A stretch of DNA of 64,000 bases from Paulinella micropora (lineage: Eukaryota; Cercozoa; Imbricatea; Euglyphida; Paulinellidae): positions 195,001-259,000 of the forward strand of contig WBZZ01005947.1 in the NCBI GenBank assembly GCA_019918135.1. The letters are read 5' to 3'. The first letter of the stretch is position 1, and every line of letters begins with the position of its first letter. The position numbers and the translations under genes were made by a program. The notes below the pieces were generated by a model. The model ran no database searches. It saw only the letters and a list, made by a program, of their open reading frames with translations, and was not told where the DNA came from. Positions 50,735 through 59,959 of this stretch are shown here, piece after piece.

Positions 50735-51316
50735 TCAAGGCCACTTCCTCTTTTTTAGTTGTGTCCGCCTTTGTTGTAAATACCCAATCCTTGCCTCCGC
50801 TTCTTGTGAGTCGAATTCAGGACCCACAAATTCCAGGAGCCGGGCGGCTGAGACCTGCAATTTGCTGCGAAGCTTGCCGCAATGACTGCAGCGCCTCTTT
50901 CGTAGCTTAACCCTAAAGTAACTTTGCAAATCCTCTTCTCTTTGGTTATATTCGTCTCTCCCGTGTAAGATCCTGCTCGGGATTTGAATTACCATAGAAA
51001 TCACCTGGCGCTTAGCCTTGTCCCAGCAAACCTCTTTCTGGCCTTGCAGCAAGCCGTAAAAGATACGCGCCCGCAACCTATCCAGGGCCGTCGCCGGGAC
51101 CAGACACCAAGCCACCGCTGCTCTAAAGGCACGACACACGCGAGACAAGCTGGCAGCGGCTGAGTAATAGGCAACGACATCCTCCCCGACTTGAGGCTTG
51201 TGTTTGTTACCCAAGACCCACGATATGACCAGGCGCGACAACACGGGGATAGTCTGTAGGGTTGATTGCGGACGAAAAGCAGGCACGTCCAGCCGCCGGC
51301 GACGAGGGCTGAGCAT
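50735..51316 (-). CDS. F-box-like protein with CxxC motif
   Basis: The product is 193 aa from ATG 51,316 (MLSPRRRRLDVPAFRPQ). Residues 25-85 (IPVLSRLVISWVL, then YYSAAASLSRVCRAFRAAVA) fit the F-box pattern of a helix followed by a short L-x2-V-C-x2-F/W motif. A CSHCGKL motif near residue 150 may bind zinc with other cysteines or be isolated. The tail is basic (TQLKKRKWP). It lies tail to tail with the LRR gene at 48,879-50,681. An F-box gene beside a separate LRR gene would suit a split substrate-adaptor arrangement, but this is only suggestive. Confidence 0.55.
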   Translation of the reverse strand: MLSPRRRRLDVPAFRPQSTLQTIPVLSRLVISWVLGNKHKPQVGEDVVAYYSAAASLSRVCRAFRAAVAWCLVPATALDRLRARIFYGLLQGQKEVCWDKAKRQVISMVIQIPSRILHGRDEYNQREEDLQSYFRVKLRKRRCSHCGKLRSKLQVSAARLLEFVGPEFDSQEAEARIGYLQQRRTQLKKRKWP

Positions 51317-51429
51317 CCGTCTGTGTTTACAACAAAAGAAAAACACCGCAGACAAGCGGGAAGGCAACGAGAAAAAGGAGGAGGTGCGCGGCCGGTGTAT
51401 GCAGGGGGGGAAAGGGGCGCGGGAGGGGC

Positions 51430-51885
51430 TTATGCCCGGCGTGCCTCAGCTATGATGTCTCGCAACAGTAGCGCCAGGTCGGGTTCGACTTTGGGTCGTA
51501 CGTTGCTAATCACGTATTTTAAATTAGCCTCTGTCATTCGCAGGAGATCTGGTAGATTGCGATATCTCAGAGCTCGCAAGACCAAGTCCTGCGAGCGATT
51601 CTCCACACCCTGGGCTTGCAGCCTTGTGCGCAACCACAGCTGTGCATCCTGGTGTAAGCTGCTGGGGGGGCTGCGGGGCTCTGGCTGCGAAATCGCTAGT
51701 CCTTGCTCCTGTGCGGCAAGCACGGGCTGCCAGGGCAGCCTCGGCGTGCCTTGCCTCTTTTCTTTGCTTGTTTTTTCCGCCCCTTCTTCTCCGCCTTGTG
51801 GCTCAATCTGCAAACCGGCAGATTCAGATTCGACTCTGGATCGCCAGGAGCTTAGGAGGCCCTCAAAGCCACTTTGCGCACTCAT
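51430..51885 (-). CDS. Unknown 151-aa protein
   Basis: From ATG 51,885 (MSAQSGFEGLLSSWRSRVES), residues 1-75 are charged and probably disordered. Residues 80-150 are a compact helical domain (DAQLWLRTRLQAQGVENRSQ; LRYRNLPDLLRMTEANLKYV; LALLLRDIIAEARRA). The helical part recalls small SAM-like or histone-fold bundles in its spacing, but neither match convinces me. The gene looks whole. Confidence 0.55.
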   Translation of the reverse strand: MSAQSGFEGLLSSWRSRVESESAGLQIEPQGGEEGAEKTSKEKRQGTPRLPWQPVLAAQEQGLAISQPEPRSPPSSLHQDAQLWLRTRLQAQGVENRSQDLVLRALRYRNLPDLLRMTEANLKYVISNVRPKVEPDLALLLRDIIAEARRA

Positions 51886-52010
51886 TTTAAGCTTCTATAA
51901 AAACTTTTCTTTTGTGTTGGGGGGGACAAGGGGGGCAGAGATAGGAGAAAGCTCCCCCCCCCCCCCCACCCACCCCCCTGCACACACATGAACTCATTTC
52001 CTCCCCGCCC

Positions 52011-52922
52011 CTACTCTCTTGCTCTTTTTTTTTGCCGCAGGCCGCGCCAACGGCCTGGGCGGATATTGGTTGGTAAAACACTTGAACAATGTTGTTGTAG
52101 AAGAGCGAGCAGCTGCCAGGCCATTATTGCATACACATGACGCATGTCTTTGTCGTGCAAACGGGAGGTTTCTGCGCGCAACCGGTTATAAAAGTCGCGC
52201 TCTTTGTACTGTAGCCTGTCTTTATCTTTGACAGACTTTTGTAACAGATGATAACGAAACCAGAACGAATCGGCCAAGCGGATATTCACTTTCTTGGGCC
52301 CTTTGTCACTCCTGTTCAAATCAGGAACTTGAGTCTCGTGATCCAGTCCTGCTGGATCTTGTGAAAGTGACATGTACCAGCAGAAACAAGGACAGGGCTT
52401 CTCTTGCTTGATCATGTCACCGCACCACAGCGCCGCGACCAAGAAGCACAGCTCAGTCGCTCTTGAAAACTCCTGCTGTACGACCTTGGCGGCTTCCTTG
52501 CTGGCTGGCCACCTGTCGAGGTTCGGTCCAATTGTGCTGGCATAAAAGGAGGCGGCGTTCAAAAACCCGACTACTCGTTTTATTCCGGGCATGGGCTCGT
52601 TCTTTTGTCGCGCCTGTTCTCGTAGATAGAACCAGAAGTAGTCTTTTCTAATATCCGGGCGCTCACTCAAGGTGCTTGCGCGCTCGATAACCAGTAGACC
52701 ATCATTTACCAAAGAATTCGCCCGCACATTTGGTGTATGCTCTGTTGAGAACACATAGTCTGTGGCACTAATACCAGTTCGAACCAAGCAGTTCTGCCGC
52801 AAAGTTTCTTGTTCTTGGATTAGCAAATTAAGTGTGTCTTCAGCAGCTACGCCAGGCCTTTTGGACGGGGATAGAGGGCGCCCGCCCCTCGGCAAAAACA
52901 AACACAAGCGCCCAGCATGCAT
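52011..52922 (-). CDS. Unknown 303-aa protein
   Basis: From ATG 52,922 (MHAGRLCLFLPRGGRPLSPS) the protein is mixed helical with many aromatic residues (DYFWFYLREQARQKNEPMPG; LCFLVAALWCGDMIKQEKPC; IRLADSFWFRYHLLQKSVKD) and a basic end (WRGLRQKKRARE). No transmembrane segment is certain. The start is only tentative, because the first 30 residues are of different style from the rest. Family not recognised. It lies 38 bp downstream of another minus-strand gene and could be co-oriented with it. Confidence 0.55.
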   Translation of the reverse strand: MHAGRLCLFLPRGGRPLSPSKRPGVAAEDTLNLLIQEQETLRQNCLVRTGISATDYVFSTEHTPNVRANSLVNDGLLVIERASTLSERPDIRKDYFWFYLREQARQKNEPMPGIKRVVGFLNAASFYASTIGPNLDRWPASKEAAKVVQQEFSRATELCFLVAALWCGDMIKQEKPCPCFCWYMSLSQDPAGLDHETQVPDLNRSDKGPKKVNIRLADSFWFRYHLLQKSVKDKDRLQYKERDFYNRLRAETSRLHDKDMRHVYAIMAWQLLALLQQHCSSVLPTNIRPGRWRGLRQKKRARE

Positions 52923-52960
52923 ATCCGGTGCATCCCAATCTAAGATGCCAAATACACGTA

Positions 52961-53509
52961 TTACGGGCGCAACAAAGGCGTTTGTTTTTTGTGCAGATAA
53001 TTTTGTATTGCAATGTCCATAAACACTCCAGGACCGGCTGGTTTTATAACCGCTACAAGGAAATTTCTAGTTTCCTTGATATCGCCTAAGGCGCTTTTCC
53101 CGTACGATTTCAGGCATTGCACGTGCTGGATCCTCCTGCCAGTCACAATTTTTTCTTGCTCAGCTAGGTATGGAAATTCGACATTGATGGTCTGCCTATC
53201 CTCGACTTCCTCAACTTCCTCAATCTTACATTTACTGTTTAGGTCAAATGTCCGTAGCATTCCTCCGTTGTTGTCGTGCTGAGAAAAAAATGTTCGGGCT
53301 TTTTGAGCCATTTCGATATTTCCAAATAAATTGTTATCGAATTCAGGGGTGTTTTTTCCGAAAAGCTCTAGAATTTCTTTTTTAGGGTTACCACAGGAAA
53401 GCGCTTCAGACCAGACAGAGCTTTCAAGCAACTCATAAGCCCTGCTGTTTACAGGGCAATCTTTTTTGGGATGACTAGGTGGTAAAGAAAAGAGTTTCGA
53501 GAGGGACAT
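52961..53509 (-). CDS. Unknown 182-aa protein
   Basis: From ATG 53,509 (MSLSKLFSLPPSHPKKDCPV) the protein is soluble, slightly acidic and without repeats (YELLESSVWSEALSCGNPKK; RTFDLNSKCKIEEVEEVEDR; IVTGRRIQHVQCLKSYGKSA). Base composition and codon use are noticeably less GC-rich than in most genes of the insert, as for the membrane protein beside it. The family is unknown and the gene looks whole. Confidence 0.6.
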   Translation of the reverse strand: MSLSKLFSLPPSHPKKDCPVNSRAYELLESSVWSEALSCGNPKKEILELFGKNTPEFDNNLFGNIEMAQKARTFFSQHDNNGGMLRTFDLNSKCKIEEVEEVEDRQTINVEFPYLAEQEKIVTGRRIQHVQCLKSYGKSALGDIKETRNFLVAVIKPAGPGVFMDIAIQNYLHKKQTPLLRP

Positions 53510-53611
53510 ACTACTACTTATTTAAAATGTAAAATAGAAGGACAGATATAAGAATTAGAGGGGGGGGGAGGGGGTTACTCGCCCTCCCTCTTTCTCTCTC
53601 TTTCCGCGGAG

Positions 53612-54163
53612 TCAAGAAGGAAAATAGAAAGACTTCAAGTCGGCAAGGAGCAATAGAATACCTATCAAAAAAGAGACAATGGAAAATACCAGTATACACA
53701 CAAACGTTTGATAATTCCACTCACTTATAAATCTTCGTCCGCAGCATGTCTTATATGGTGGCAGCTTAGTCATGTATTCATGGGACTTAAACTCTTCACG
53801 GTGCCTTTTCTTTTCATCCTGGCAATAGACGGCTATGGCGCAAAGAAGGCTAATAATGGGGACAGGCACCAGAAAAACGACACCAGAGATATAGTTGTCT
53901 CTTGGAAGACAGGTAAGGCTGATTGAGTACGAAATAGCGCAGGCGCCGCTACAGTGAGCCTGCCAGCTAATAGTGAGGTTAGGGTGTGCAGATCGCCCTT
54001 GGCTTCCAATATTAATATCGTGTTTGTAGCTTTGTCTGCCCGCTTTGCAATCACTCGGTTCGTTAGCCCAGGTCACACGGCCGTTGGTTTGGAACGTTAT
54101 ATTGGTCATGTTGGAGCTGTCGCTAGGATTGTACAAAAATAGAATGTTGTCAAGAATTTGCAT
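53612..54163 (-). CDS. Two-span membrane glycoprotein-like protein
   Basis: The product is 183 aa from ATG 54,163. The N-terminal 90 residues hold several sequons (NPS is unlikely to be used; NMTN, NLTI are good ones) and cysteines, as in an ectodomain. A hydrophobic helix at about 97-118 (VVFLVPVPIISLLCAIAVYC) is followed by a charged loop (DEKKRHREEFKSHEYM) and a second helix at about 154-177 (FVCILVFSIVSFLIGILLLL). No classical signal peptide is visible, so the first helix would act as the signal anchor. The gene is less GC-rich than its neighbours. Confidence 0.65.
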   Translation of the reverse strand: MQILDNILFLYNPSDSSNMTNITFQTNGRVTWANEPSDCKAGRQSYKHDINIGSQGRSAHPNLTISWQAHCSGACAISYSISLTCLPRDNYISGVVFLVPVPIISLLCAIAVYCQDEKKRHREEFKSHEYMTKLPPYKTCCGRRFISEWNYQTFVCILVFSIVSFLIGILLLLADLKSFYFPS

Positions 54164-54241
54164 TCCTTAGCCGAGGTTTTGTCAAAGGGTTTAAAGAACC
54201 CGATAATCACGCCCCCTGCAGAGGAACTGTCGTTGGTCCAT

Positions 54242-55490
54242 TTAACGGACGGCGAGACGGCCGCACTGCAGACCCCTGTCGTTGAATACGCGGCCGGAGC
54301 AGTTGAGGCGCTTGCCGAGGCCGTTCTTGCGGAACTCGCCGTCCTTGCGGCTCAGGAGCTCGCTGAGGCTGCGGAGCCCCTCGGGCGGCCGCAGCGCGGG
54401 CGGGACCGTGGGCGGGGCCGCGGCCGCCGAGTGGGGCGCCGGGGGGTGCACGGGCGCGTGGCTCGTGAGGCCCGCACACCAGCAGTTGTAGGCGGCGGTC
54501 AGCGTGCGGAGGTACTCGGTCGTCAGCACGCAGCCCGGCCCCTGCTGCCACAGCGCGCCCGCCTCGAGCGCCAGCGGGGCGCCGGGCACGGCCCGGGCGG
54601 GGTTCCCCCACGCCCGCCCCCCCAGGTGCCGCTCCAGCGCCAGCCGGAGCTCCCAGGCGCAGCGCAACAGGTCGGCGACGGCGTACGCGTTGTCGGCCAG
54701 CTCGTGGCCGTAGCTCAGCAGCACCTGGCGGCCGTCCACGCTCGCGTGCGTCACGGGCAGCAGCGCGCGCGAGGGGACCAGGCACGCGAAGCGGAAGAGG
54801 CGTTCGGGGTGCGCGGGCAGGCGGGCCCGCACCCAGGCGTCGGCCGGCGCCGCGGCGAGCCAGGCGCGCAGCGCCGCCGAGGGCACCTGCGCCCGGCCGC
54901 CGCCGGCCCGGGGGCAGCACCAGCCGCACAAGTTCTCGAGCGCCGCGCGGCCGGCGGGGCAGCGGAATTGGACCTCGGCCCACAGGCCGCACAGCTTGAC
55001 CAGGCGGGGCTGCGCGCAGCCGCAGCCGCCCGCCTCCACCGCACAGCGCACGACACCCCGCTTGCGGGCCAGGGCGCTGCCCAGGGCGCGGGACATGAGC
55101 GCCGCGCCCGGCGCGGCCACAGGGGCGGCCGAGCCCAGGCCCCGGACCGGCGGCGCCGGCGGCAGCCCCCGCGCGGCCTCCTCGCGCCGCACAAAGTCGC
55201 GCAGCGTAGCGCAGCAGCCGCCGAGGACCGCGAGCCTGGCCCGGCAGGCCACGAGCTGCTCCTTCAGCCCGGCCGCCGACTGCAGCTCCGCCGCCAGCGC
55301 CGGGGTCAGCTCGCGGCCCAGCCCGCGCGGCAGCCGGCGGGTCACGCCCGCGTGCGCCAGCTTCTGCAGGCGCTGCAGCAGCGCCTCGGCCAGGGACGCC
55401 TCACGCAGGCGCAGGCACGCCGCCGCGGCCAGCGAGAACGGCTGCCCGGCCGCGCAGGCGAGCGCGCGCCACACCTTAGGGTCTGTGCAG
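54242..55490 (-). pseudogene. Unknown very GC-rich gene (partial copy)
   Basis: The minus strand is protein-like over about 400 codons (WRALACAAGQPFSLAAAACL; LAVLGGCCATLRDFVRREEA; LLPVTHASVDGRQVLLSYGH; ELADNAYAVADLLRCAWELR). Alanine, arginine and leucine dominate, as expected at this GC level. I choose this strand over the opposite open frame, whose Gln/Arg/Gly-rich text is typical antisense shadow. Upstream it abuts the plus-strand nuclease fragment without its own start, so it is a partial copy. Family unknown. Confidence 0.5.
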
Positions 55491-55993
55491 ACCTGCCCAA
55501 CGCCAACTTCCACAAGTACACTATGCAACTCAATTTCTATCGGCTTCTCGCGGAAAGGCAGACCGGGCGCCCGGTTCTCGGTATGTTCCTCGCCGTCTTC
55601 CATCCCAGACAAAACGATTTTTATTTCGAACAAGTACCAGACAGGAAGAAAAAGGCACTGCAGTGCTTGGCAATCAGGCGGCACCATCTGGGGCTTTGTT
55701 ACACCAACGAAATCAACTCTATCCTGCAAGAGGCCGCGGAAAACAAGGAACAGCAAATAGGAGCAGCGGGCGCCCAAAAAATCCGGACTTATCTCTGCTA
55801 CCTCGGGCTGCTAAGCGAAGAACCCGGGCTGGCGGCCACGGAGCTTGATGCCTCCTGGGTCACGGGCTGGCCCGCGCTCAGGGGCCGGCTGCTAGACAAG
55901 ACCTCTCTCCGTCTCCGGGCCGGAGCGCTCCCCTTGTGCCACACCCTGGGCGTCGGGCCCGTCAAAAAGGTCTTGCAGTTGTCAAGCGCTTAA
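55480..55993 (+). pseudogene. C-terminal part of a PD-(D/E)XK nuclease
   Basis: About 170 codons read LPNANFHKYTMQLNFYRLLA, GRPVLGMFLAVFHPRQNDFY and an end LCHTLGVGPVKKVLQLSSA. The MQLNFY element is the Q-x3-Y helix of PD-(D/E)XK nucleases, and the following hydrophobic strand with FHP is typical of the family version attached to helicases or standing alone in giant viruses and phages. The part that should contain the catalytic D and E-x-K is not present upstream, so this is a partial copy. Its stop codon overlaps the stop of the convergent gene. Confidence 0.6.
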
Positions 55994-56652
55994 AAGTGCA
56001 CGCCCAAAGAATTGTCGTGCAGCGCTGCCAACTTGCCCTCCAGCTCTTCTACGCGGCTCTGCAGACTAATCTGCAACGGCTCCTCAGCTTTTAGCTTATT
56101 AAGCGTTTCCTCTAGCTTGACCAGCCTCTGTGAAAGTTCTTCTAATAAAGTTATTAATCTGGCCAAGTCTGTATCCGGGCTCGGAACCCTCGTTCTTGGC
56201 GGCAGAACGCCAAGTGCCCCGTCCTCTTCTTCTTCTTCGGCCGGGAATAGCGCAGGTCTGGGCGGCCACTGCGAGGGTGCCGCTCTGGCCGCCGAGGCGG
56301 CTGCTGCTGCTGCTGCTGCTGTATGTTCACGTTTCGAATTATCGACGCTAGCCGCTCCGCAAGAAGAAGCCTCGGGATTCCGGCCGCCGGTTGTAGTAGT
56401 TGTGGTCGTAATAGCAGTAGTGGTAGTGGTAGAAGTAGTAGCAGCCGCAGCGTTGCCAAACGCGCTTGACTGCAACGGGTCCTGAGCAGTTATGCTGTTA
56501 TACAACCGTTGTACGCATTCATCCGCGATCTGCCGAGACTGTAGGTCAGGAGGAGGACAAGCGGCCGGTGACTGTCTACTCGGATGCAATATATAGGCGC
56601 CCCTGCGCCAATTCTCGTTCGTGCGGCGGCGCTTGTCTCCGGCGTCCGCCAT
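55990..56652 (-). CDS. Protein with Thr/Ala-rich middle and C-terminal coiled coil
   Basis: The product is 220 aa from ATG 56,652. It starts with a basic segment (MADAGDKRRRTNENWRRGAY). A Thr-rich run (about 70-90), an Ala run (112-120) encoded by GCN and CTG-type repeats, and a Glu run (about 138-143) follow. Residues 165-215 form a clear coiled coil (LITLLEELSQRLVKLEETLN; LQSRVEELEGKLAALHDNSL). Such proteins often oligomerise, and a structural or nucleic-acid-associated role is possible. The gene looks whole, and its stop overlaps that of the nuclease fragment in TTAA. Confidence 0.65.
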   Translation of the reverse strand: MADAGDKRRRTNENWRRGAYILHPSRQSPAACPPPDLQSRQIADECVQRLYNSITAQDPLQSSAFGNAAAATTSTTTTTAITTTTTTTGGRNPEASSCGAASVDNSKREHTAAAAAAAASAARAAPSQWPPRPALFPAEEEEEDGALGVLPPRTRVPSPDTDLARLITLLEELSQRLVKLEETLNKLKAEEPLQISLQSRVEELEGKLAALHDNSLGVHF

Positions 56653-56689
56653 GTGTTCTTTGCTTGGAGGTTCGGATCTCGTCGCCTCA

Positions 56690-56924
56690 CCTTTCCCCCT
56701 CCACCCCTCCCATCTTCTTTCCGTTGCAACACGGCGCTCTCTTTATGCAAGGTCGGGGGGTCGGGCAGTTGCACCCACCCTTCGGCGCCGTGCCGTTCTT
56801 GTATCAAGTCTAACATTACACGCTCGTGTTCCTCCTGTGTGCGCCTTTTTTTGCGCCGGGGTTCTCCCTCGCCGTCGGGCAAGGCCCGCCGAGAAAGGGG
56901 CGCGGTAGAGGGTTTCCCACCCAT
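56690..56924 (-). CDS. Small basic protein, C-terminus uncertain
   Basis: From ATG 56,924 (MGGKPSTAPLSRRALPDGEG) the frame encodes a basic stretch (EPRRKKRRTQEEHERVMLD) and LIQERHGAEGWVQLPDPPTL. After about 75 codons it runs on over the start of the next gene, where the translation is likely shadow, so the end is not defined. It could be a short gene in its own right or a former N-terminal exon of the coiled-coil gene downstream. The RRKKRR run is a plausible nuclear signal. Confidence 0.4.
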
Positions 56925-56929
56925 GTTCC

Positions 56930-57515
56930 CAAAAAAAAATAAAGAAGAAAAGATTTTTTTTTAGTACTTGCGCACTTTTGCAGCTGCACACCTCCCCTCC
57001 CCCTCCCTCTCTCCTTCTTCCCCCCCCCCCCCCCCCTCTCCTCCTTTTACTTGCTCCCCCCTGATAAACGTCCTAGGGAAGGAGGGGGGGGGGAGGGAGA
57101 GGGGACGAAGGGGGAAGGTGTGTGTGTGTGGGGGCAGGTAATCAACCAGAGCACTATAAGCACGGGGTTTTCCCTGTCTGCTAGTGATGATAGAAGCAAG
57201 GACAAGAATGTGTACAGTGCTTGTCCGGTCACGATTGCTAGCACCAGTTGTTGGTAGGGTATTAAATGCATGCCCTTTTTGCTTACTTTTATAAAGCTCT
57301 CCGGTCTCGGGGTGCTTTCTCTCCCCGCCCCCTCTCCCCTCGTTCCTCCTCCCCCTTTCCCTTCATCTCCCTCTCCTCCCCTCCCCCCCCCCCCCCCTGG
57401 TCCTTTCCTTGGACTTGTCCTGTGGGGGGAGGGCCCAGGACAGCCCTCTCCCGCTAAAATTTGTAAAACAAGAAAAGGAGCGAAACCTGGCCCTCTCCCC
57501 CTCCTCTCGGTCTTG
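56930..57515. other. Intergenic: C-rich and G-rich tracts, no gene
   Basis: The gap between divergent genes contains A/T tracts, a long C-run segment (57,005-57,060), a G-rich segment with gtgtgtgtgtg (57,080-57,130), and a further C-run (57,350-57,400). Open frames through it are proline- or glycine-rich artefacts. Nothing like a complete family R or P unit is present. Confidence 0.6.
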
Positions 57516-57518
57516 ATT

Positions 57519-57929
57519 ATGATAGATCTAGATTTTGTTCGCTTAGCAGAGTGGCTTTCGGAAGCCGAAAAGTATTTGAATAATACGATAGCAGCTGGGC
57601 CGCTGGCGCAGAGCATCCAGCCCGGTCTGTACAATGCAAGTGCCTACCTCTGGTTGGCGTTTTTATTTTTCATGTTGTGGCTCGTGCGGGTAATAACCAA
57701 GGCGTGCACTCGCCGTGTGGCGCAGGCCAAGCCGGCGGTTGCTCCGCCCGAAACCTCCTCCGCCCCGCAGGATCTAGCGCCAACCAAAAAAACAGGGTTT
57801 AATGATCTAAGCTGCGAGCCCCTGCAGGGTAAACACCCCTGTTGGGACAACAGAAATATCAGGTGGACCCGACTACCACGCGACAATACTGACAGTCTCT
57901 CTAGAATGTTGGAAGACCTGTACGAGTGA
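57519..57929 (+). CDS. Small single-span membrane protein
   Basis: The product is 136 aa from ATG 57,519 (MIDLDFVRLAEWLSEAEKYL). The frame is open far upstream, but only through polyproline text. Residues 1-44 may face the lumen and carry NNT and NAS sequons. A transmembrane helix spans about 45-64 (YLWLAFLFFMLWLVRVI). The cytosolic tail is basic then polar (ACTRRVAQAKPAVAPPETSS) and ends RMLEDLYE. Small N-out proteins of this build are common in the virion membranes of large DNA viruses, but no specific family was recognised. Confidence 0.65.
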   Translation: MIDLDFVRLAEWLSEAEKYLNNTIAAGPLAQSIQPGLYNASAYLWLAFLFFMLWLVRVITKACTRRVAQAKPAVAPPETSSAPQDLAPTKKTGFNDLSCEPLQGKHPCWDNRNIRWTRLPRDNTDSLSRMLEDLYE

Positions 57930-57989
57930 GGTCCGACCCCCGCCGCAAAAGACAGCCCCGCGCGAGCGCCAGGCACTGCTGGGTCGTGC

Positions 57990-58806
57990 TCAGTAGCTCT
58001 CGCAGCTCGTCCAGGACGGGCGCGACGTGTGACTCTGGGGGGCCCGCGGACCCGCCGGCTCACCGTACAAGTAATGGACAAGCTCTTGTGAGGCTTGGCG
58101 TCGGCTGCTGCTACTAGGCTGTATCGTCTTGGTCCCAGTGCCGTACCAGTCCTCTATGGTGTCCGGCGAAGGGGGGTACAGGTCGTCTCGCTTGATTTCT
58201 TTTCTTTTCTTCTCAAACCTGTCGTCGAGCCCCGCGGCCCGCGGCCTTGCCTCCTGCATAGACCAAACAGGCAGTAGAGCTACTCGCATTGGAGGGCTCA
58301 ATCGCCAGGTATCTGACAGTCGTGTCACCACGGAGCCAAAACTGGCGCCAGACTGGCACAGCTGTCGCACGCTTTCTTTCCACTGGTAAAAGGCCTCGTC
58401 GCGGCTTCTGGTGGTGCCTCGCAGCGGACCGCTCACACCCACTACAGTGTAACTTTGCTTGGCCCAAGAAACACGCTGTTCCAGCATGGCTTTCTCGCCA
58501 AAACCAATAGATTTGCCTGGCGCTGCATACCTGCTGCCAGGACGAAGGCCGGGGGTGCTCCGCCGCTGAAAAAGACGGAGCTCTCGGCCTTGTATAGAAA
58601 CCTGTAGGTCTTTGCCCTTAGGGGTTGTCACGTAAAGACACTCTACTAAACGTAAGGAAGTTTGGTTGCGCCCACCCTGCGTCCTCCTCCTCAAAAGCTA
58701 ACATTAAAGGCGAGTATGCATTTTCAGAGAGATAATACAACGCAATGTCTCCCAATGGCTTGCTGCTAGTGCGCTGCTTCTTTGACACACCCCGCGCCGA
58801 TCTCAT
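57990..58806 (-). pseudogene. Unknown gene (broken)
   Basis: From ATG 58,806 (MRSARGVSKKQRTSSKPLGD) the coding sequence continues to a stop at 57,990 with about one break. Recognisable stretches are YYLSENAYSPLMLAFEEEDA at the start, then YVTTPKGKDLQVSIQGRELR, WAKQSYTVVGVSGPLRGTTR and a charged C-terminal third (KKRKEIKRDDLYPPSPDTIE). I do not recognise the family. The gap from 58,810 to 59,080 is low-complexity (G-run/C-run and tctgtctg repeats). Confidence 0.5.
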
Positions 58807-59082
58807 CAAAAGGTGGCCCCTATACCGGTTGCTGTCCTTTTAATCTTCCTTCCTGGCCCCTTTCTCGATCTGTCTGTCTGTCTGTCGAGTGGCCAAGAGG
58901 GAAAAAGAGGGGGGGGGGGGGCAAGACCCCCCCCCCCCTTCCCCCCTCCCCACTCGTCACAAGCAACTCCTCTCCCCCTTCCCTCCCTTTTCCCTCCCCC
59001 CGCCCCCTTCCCCAATCCCCGCTCGATTTTTTAATAAAACTGCAGGTTTTTGACAGAATTCCCAGTTTGCTGGCCCTGGTCA

Positions 59083-59946
59083 TTAATTGCATATTTCATA
59101 GAGCGCATTCATGAGCAAAAAGTCGCTTAAAAGCGCCAGGGAGGACATTAGTGTAAAACCCCTGCCGTATTTAGATTTTCCCTCGTCGTCGTCGTCGGTA
59201 TAATTAAAGCAAAACGAAAACAGGTCCAAGTATTTTGCAATGGTTCTTGTGCCAGTTAAACAATCAAGAGCACAGAACAGCAGAACAGTATAAAAAGCCG
59301 CTGCCTGCACACCGCAGGCGGCCTGCAACCAGAGGACGTCTGGCACTCGTTCCAATTTAGAAAGCCATACATAAAAACAGGTAAAGAAACTGGCCGAAAT
59401 AGTCGCTTGCAAGAATTGACAGAATAACATCAAAGGACTAGCCTTATCTGTCACGCAGACAGAGATCAAGGCTATTACGTTGAAGACGGCGCTTGTCCAA
59501 GAAAGAGCCGACCAAGCATCGATGTCCTCGAGTTTTTCTTGTCCCACCAAAAAGAGAGTCAGGGTGGCCGACACGTAACAGCCGAGCAAACGAAAGACTT
59601 CGTTTTTCCTGAACTGTTGTGAATCGGCAGTATCATTTTTTCCGCGGGAGTCAGAAGAAGAAGAAGCAGTAACATTTTTGTTGCGGGGCTTAGAGTAGCA
59701 GCAAAGAAAGTAGCAGCAATCAAAAAAGGCGTATATCAGCTGGATGGCAGCCGCCGACAGTGCCAGACGCAGCGAGGTGAGGTGTTCGGAACAAGGCTGG
59801 TCGAACAGCAGTGCCACATTAATCACAATGAAGACGTAGGCTATCACCATAACGCCAGAGAAAAGGGCATCGCTATAGGATATTAGGAGATCGCACATCC
59901 GTGATGCTGATGAGGGTGTGCTTTGCTCTGCATATCCCCCAAACAT
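59083..59946 (-). CDS. Polytopic membrane protein
   Basis: The product is 287 aa from ATG 59,946 (MFGGYAEQSTPSSASRMCDL). About six or seven hydrophobic segments are visible: residues 28-50 (LFSGVMVIAYVFIVINVALL), 60-83, 118-137 (LLGCYVSATLTLFLV), 147-166, 172-197, 207-230 and 258-280. A hydrophilic loop near 85-112 is Asn/Ser/Asp-rich with sequons. No transporter or receptor signature was recognised. The gene looks whole and is separate from its neighbours by more than 200 bp. Cysteine content is high for a membrane protein. Confidence 0.7.
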   Translation of the reverse strand: MFGGYAEQSTPSSASRMCDLLISYSDALFSGVMVIAYVFIVINVALLFDQPCSEHLTSLRLALSAAAIQLIYAFFDCCYFLCCYSKPRNKNVTASSSSDSRGKNDTADSQQFRKNEVFRLLGCYVSATLTLFLVGQEKLEDIDAWSALSWTSAVFNVIALISVCVTDKASPLMLFCQFLQATISASFFTCFYVWLSKLERVPDVLWLQAACGVQAAAFYTVLLFCALDCLTGTRTIAKYLDLFSFCFNYTDDDDEGKSKYGRGFTLMSSLALLSDFLLMNALYEICN

Positions 59947-59959
59947 AATCTACCAGCAG

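Noticed and set aside
54158-55460. Long plus-strand open frame upstream of the nuclease fragment
   Set aside because: Its translation is Gln/Arg/Gly/Ala-rich without hydrophobic pattern, the usual antisense shadow of a very GC-rich gene. Only the last 170 codons are protein-like.
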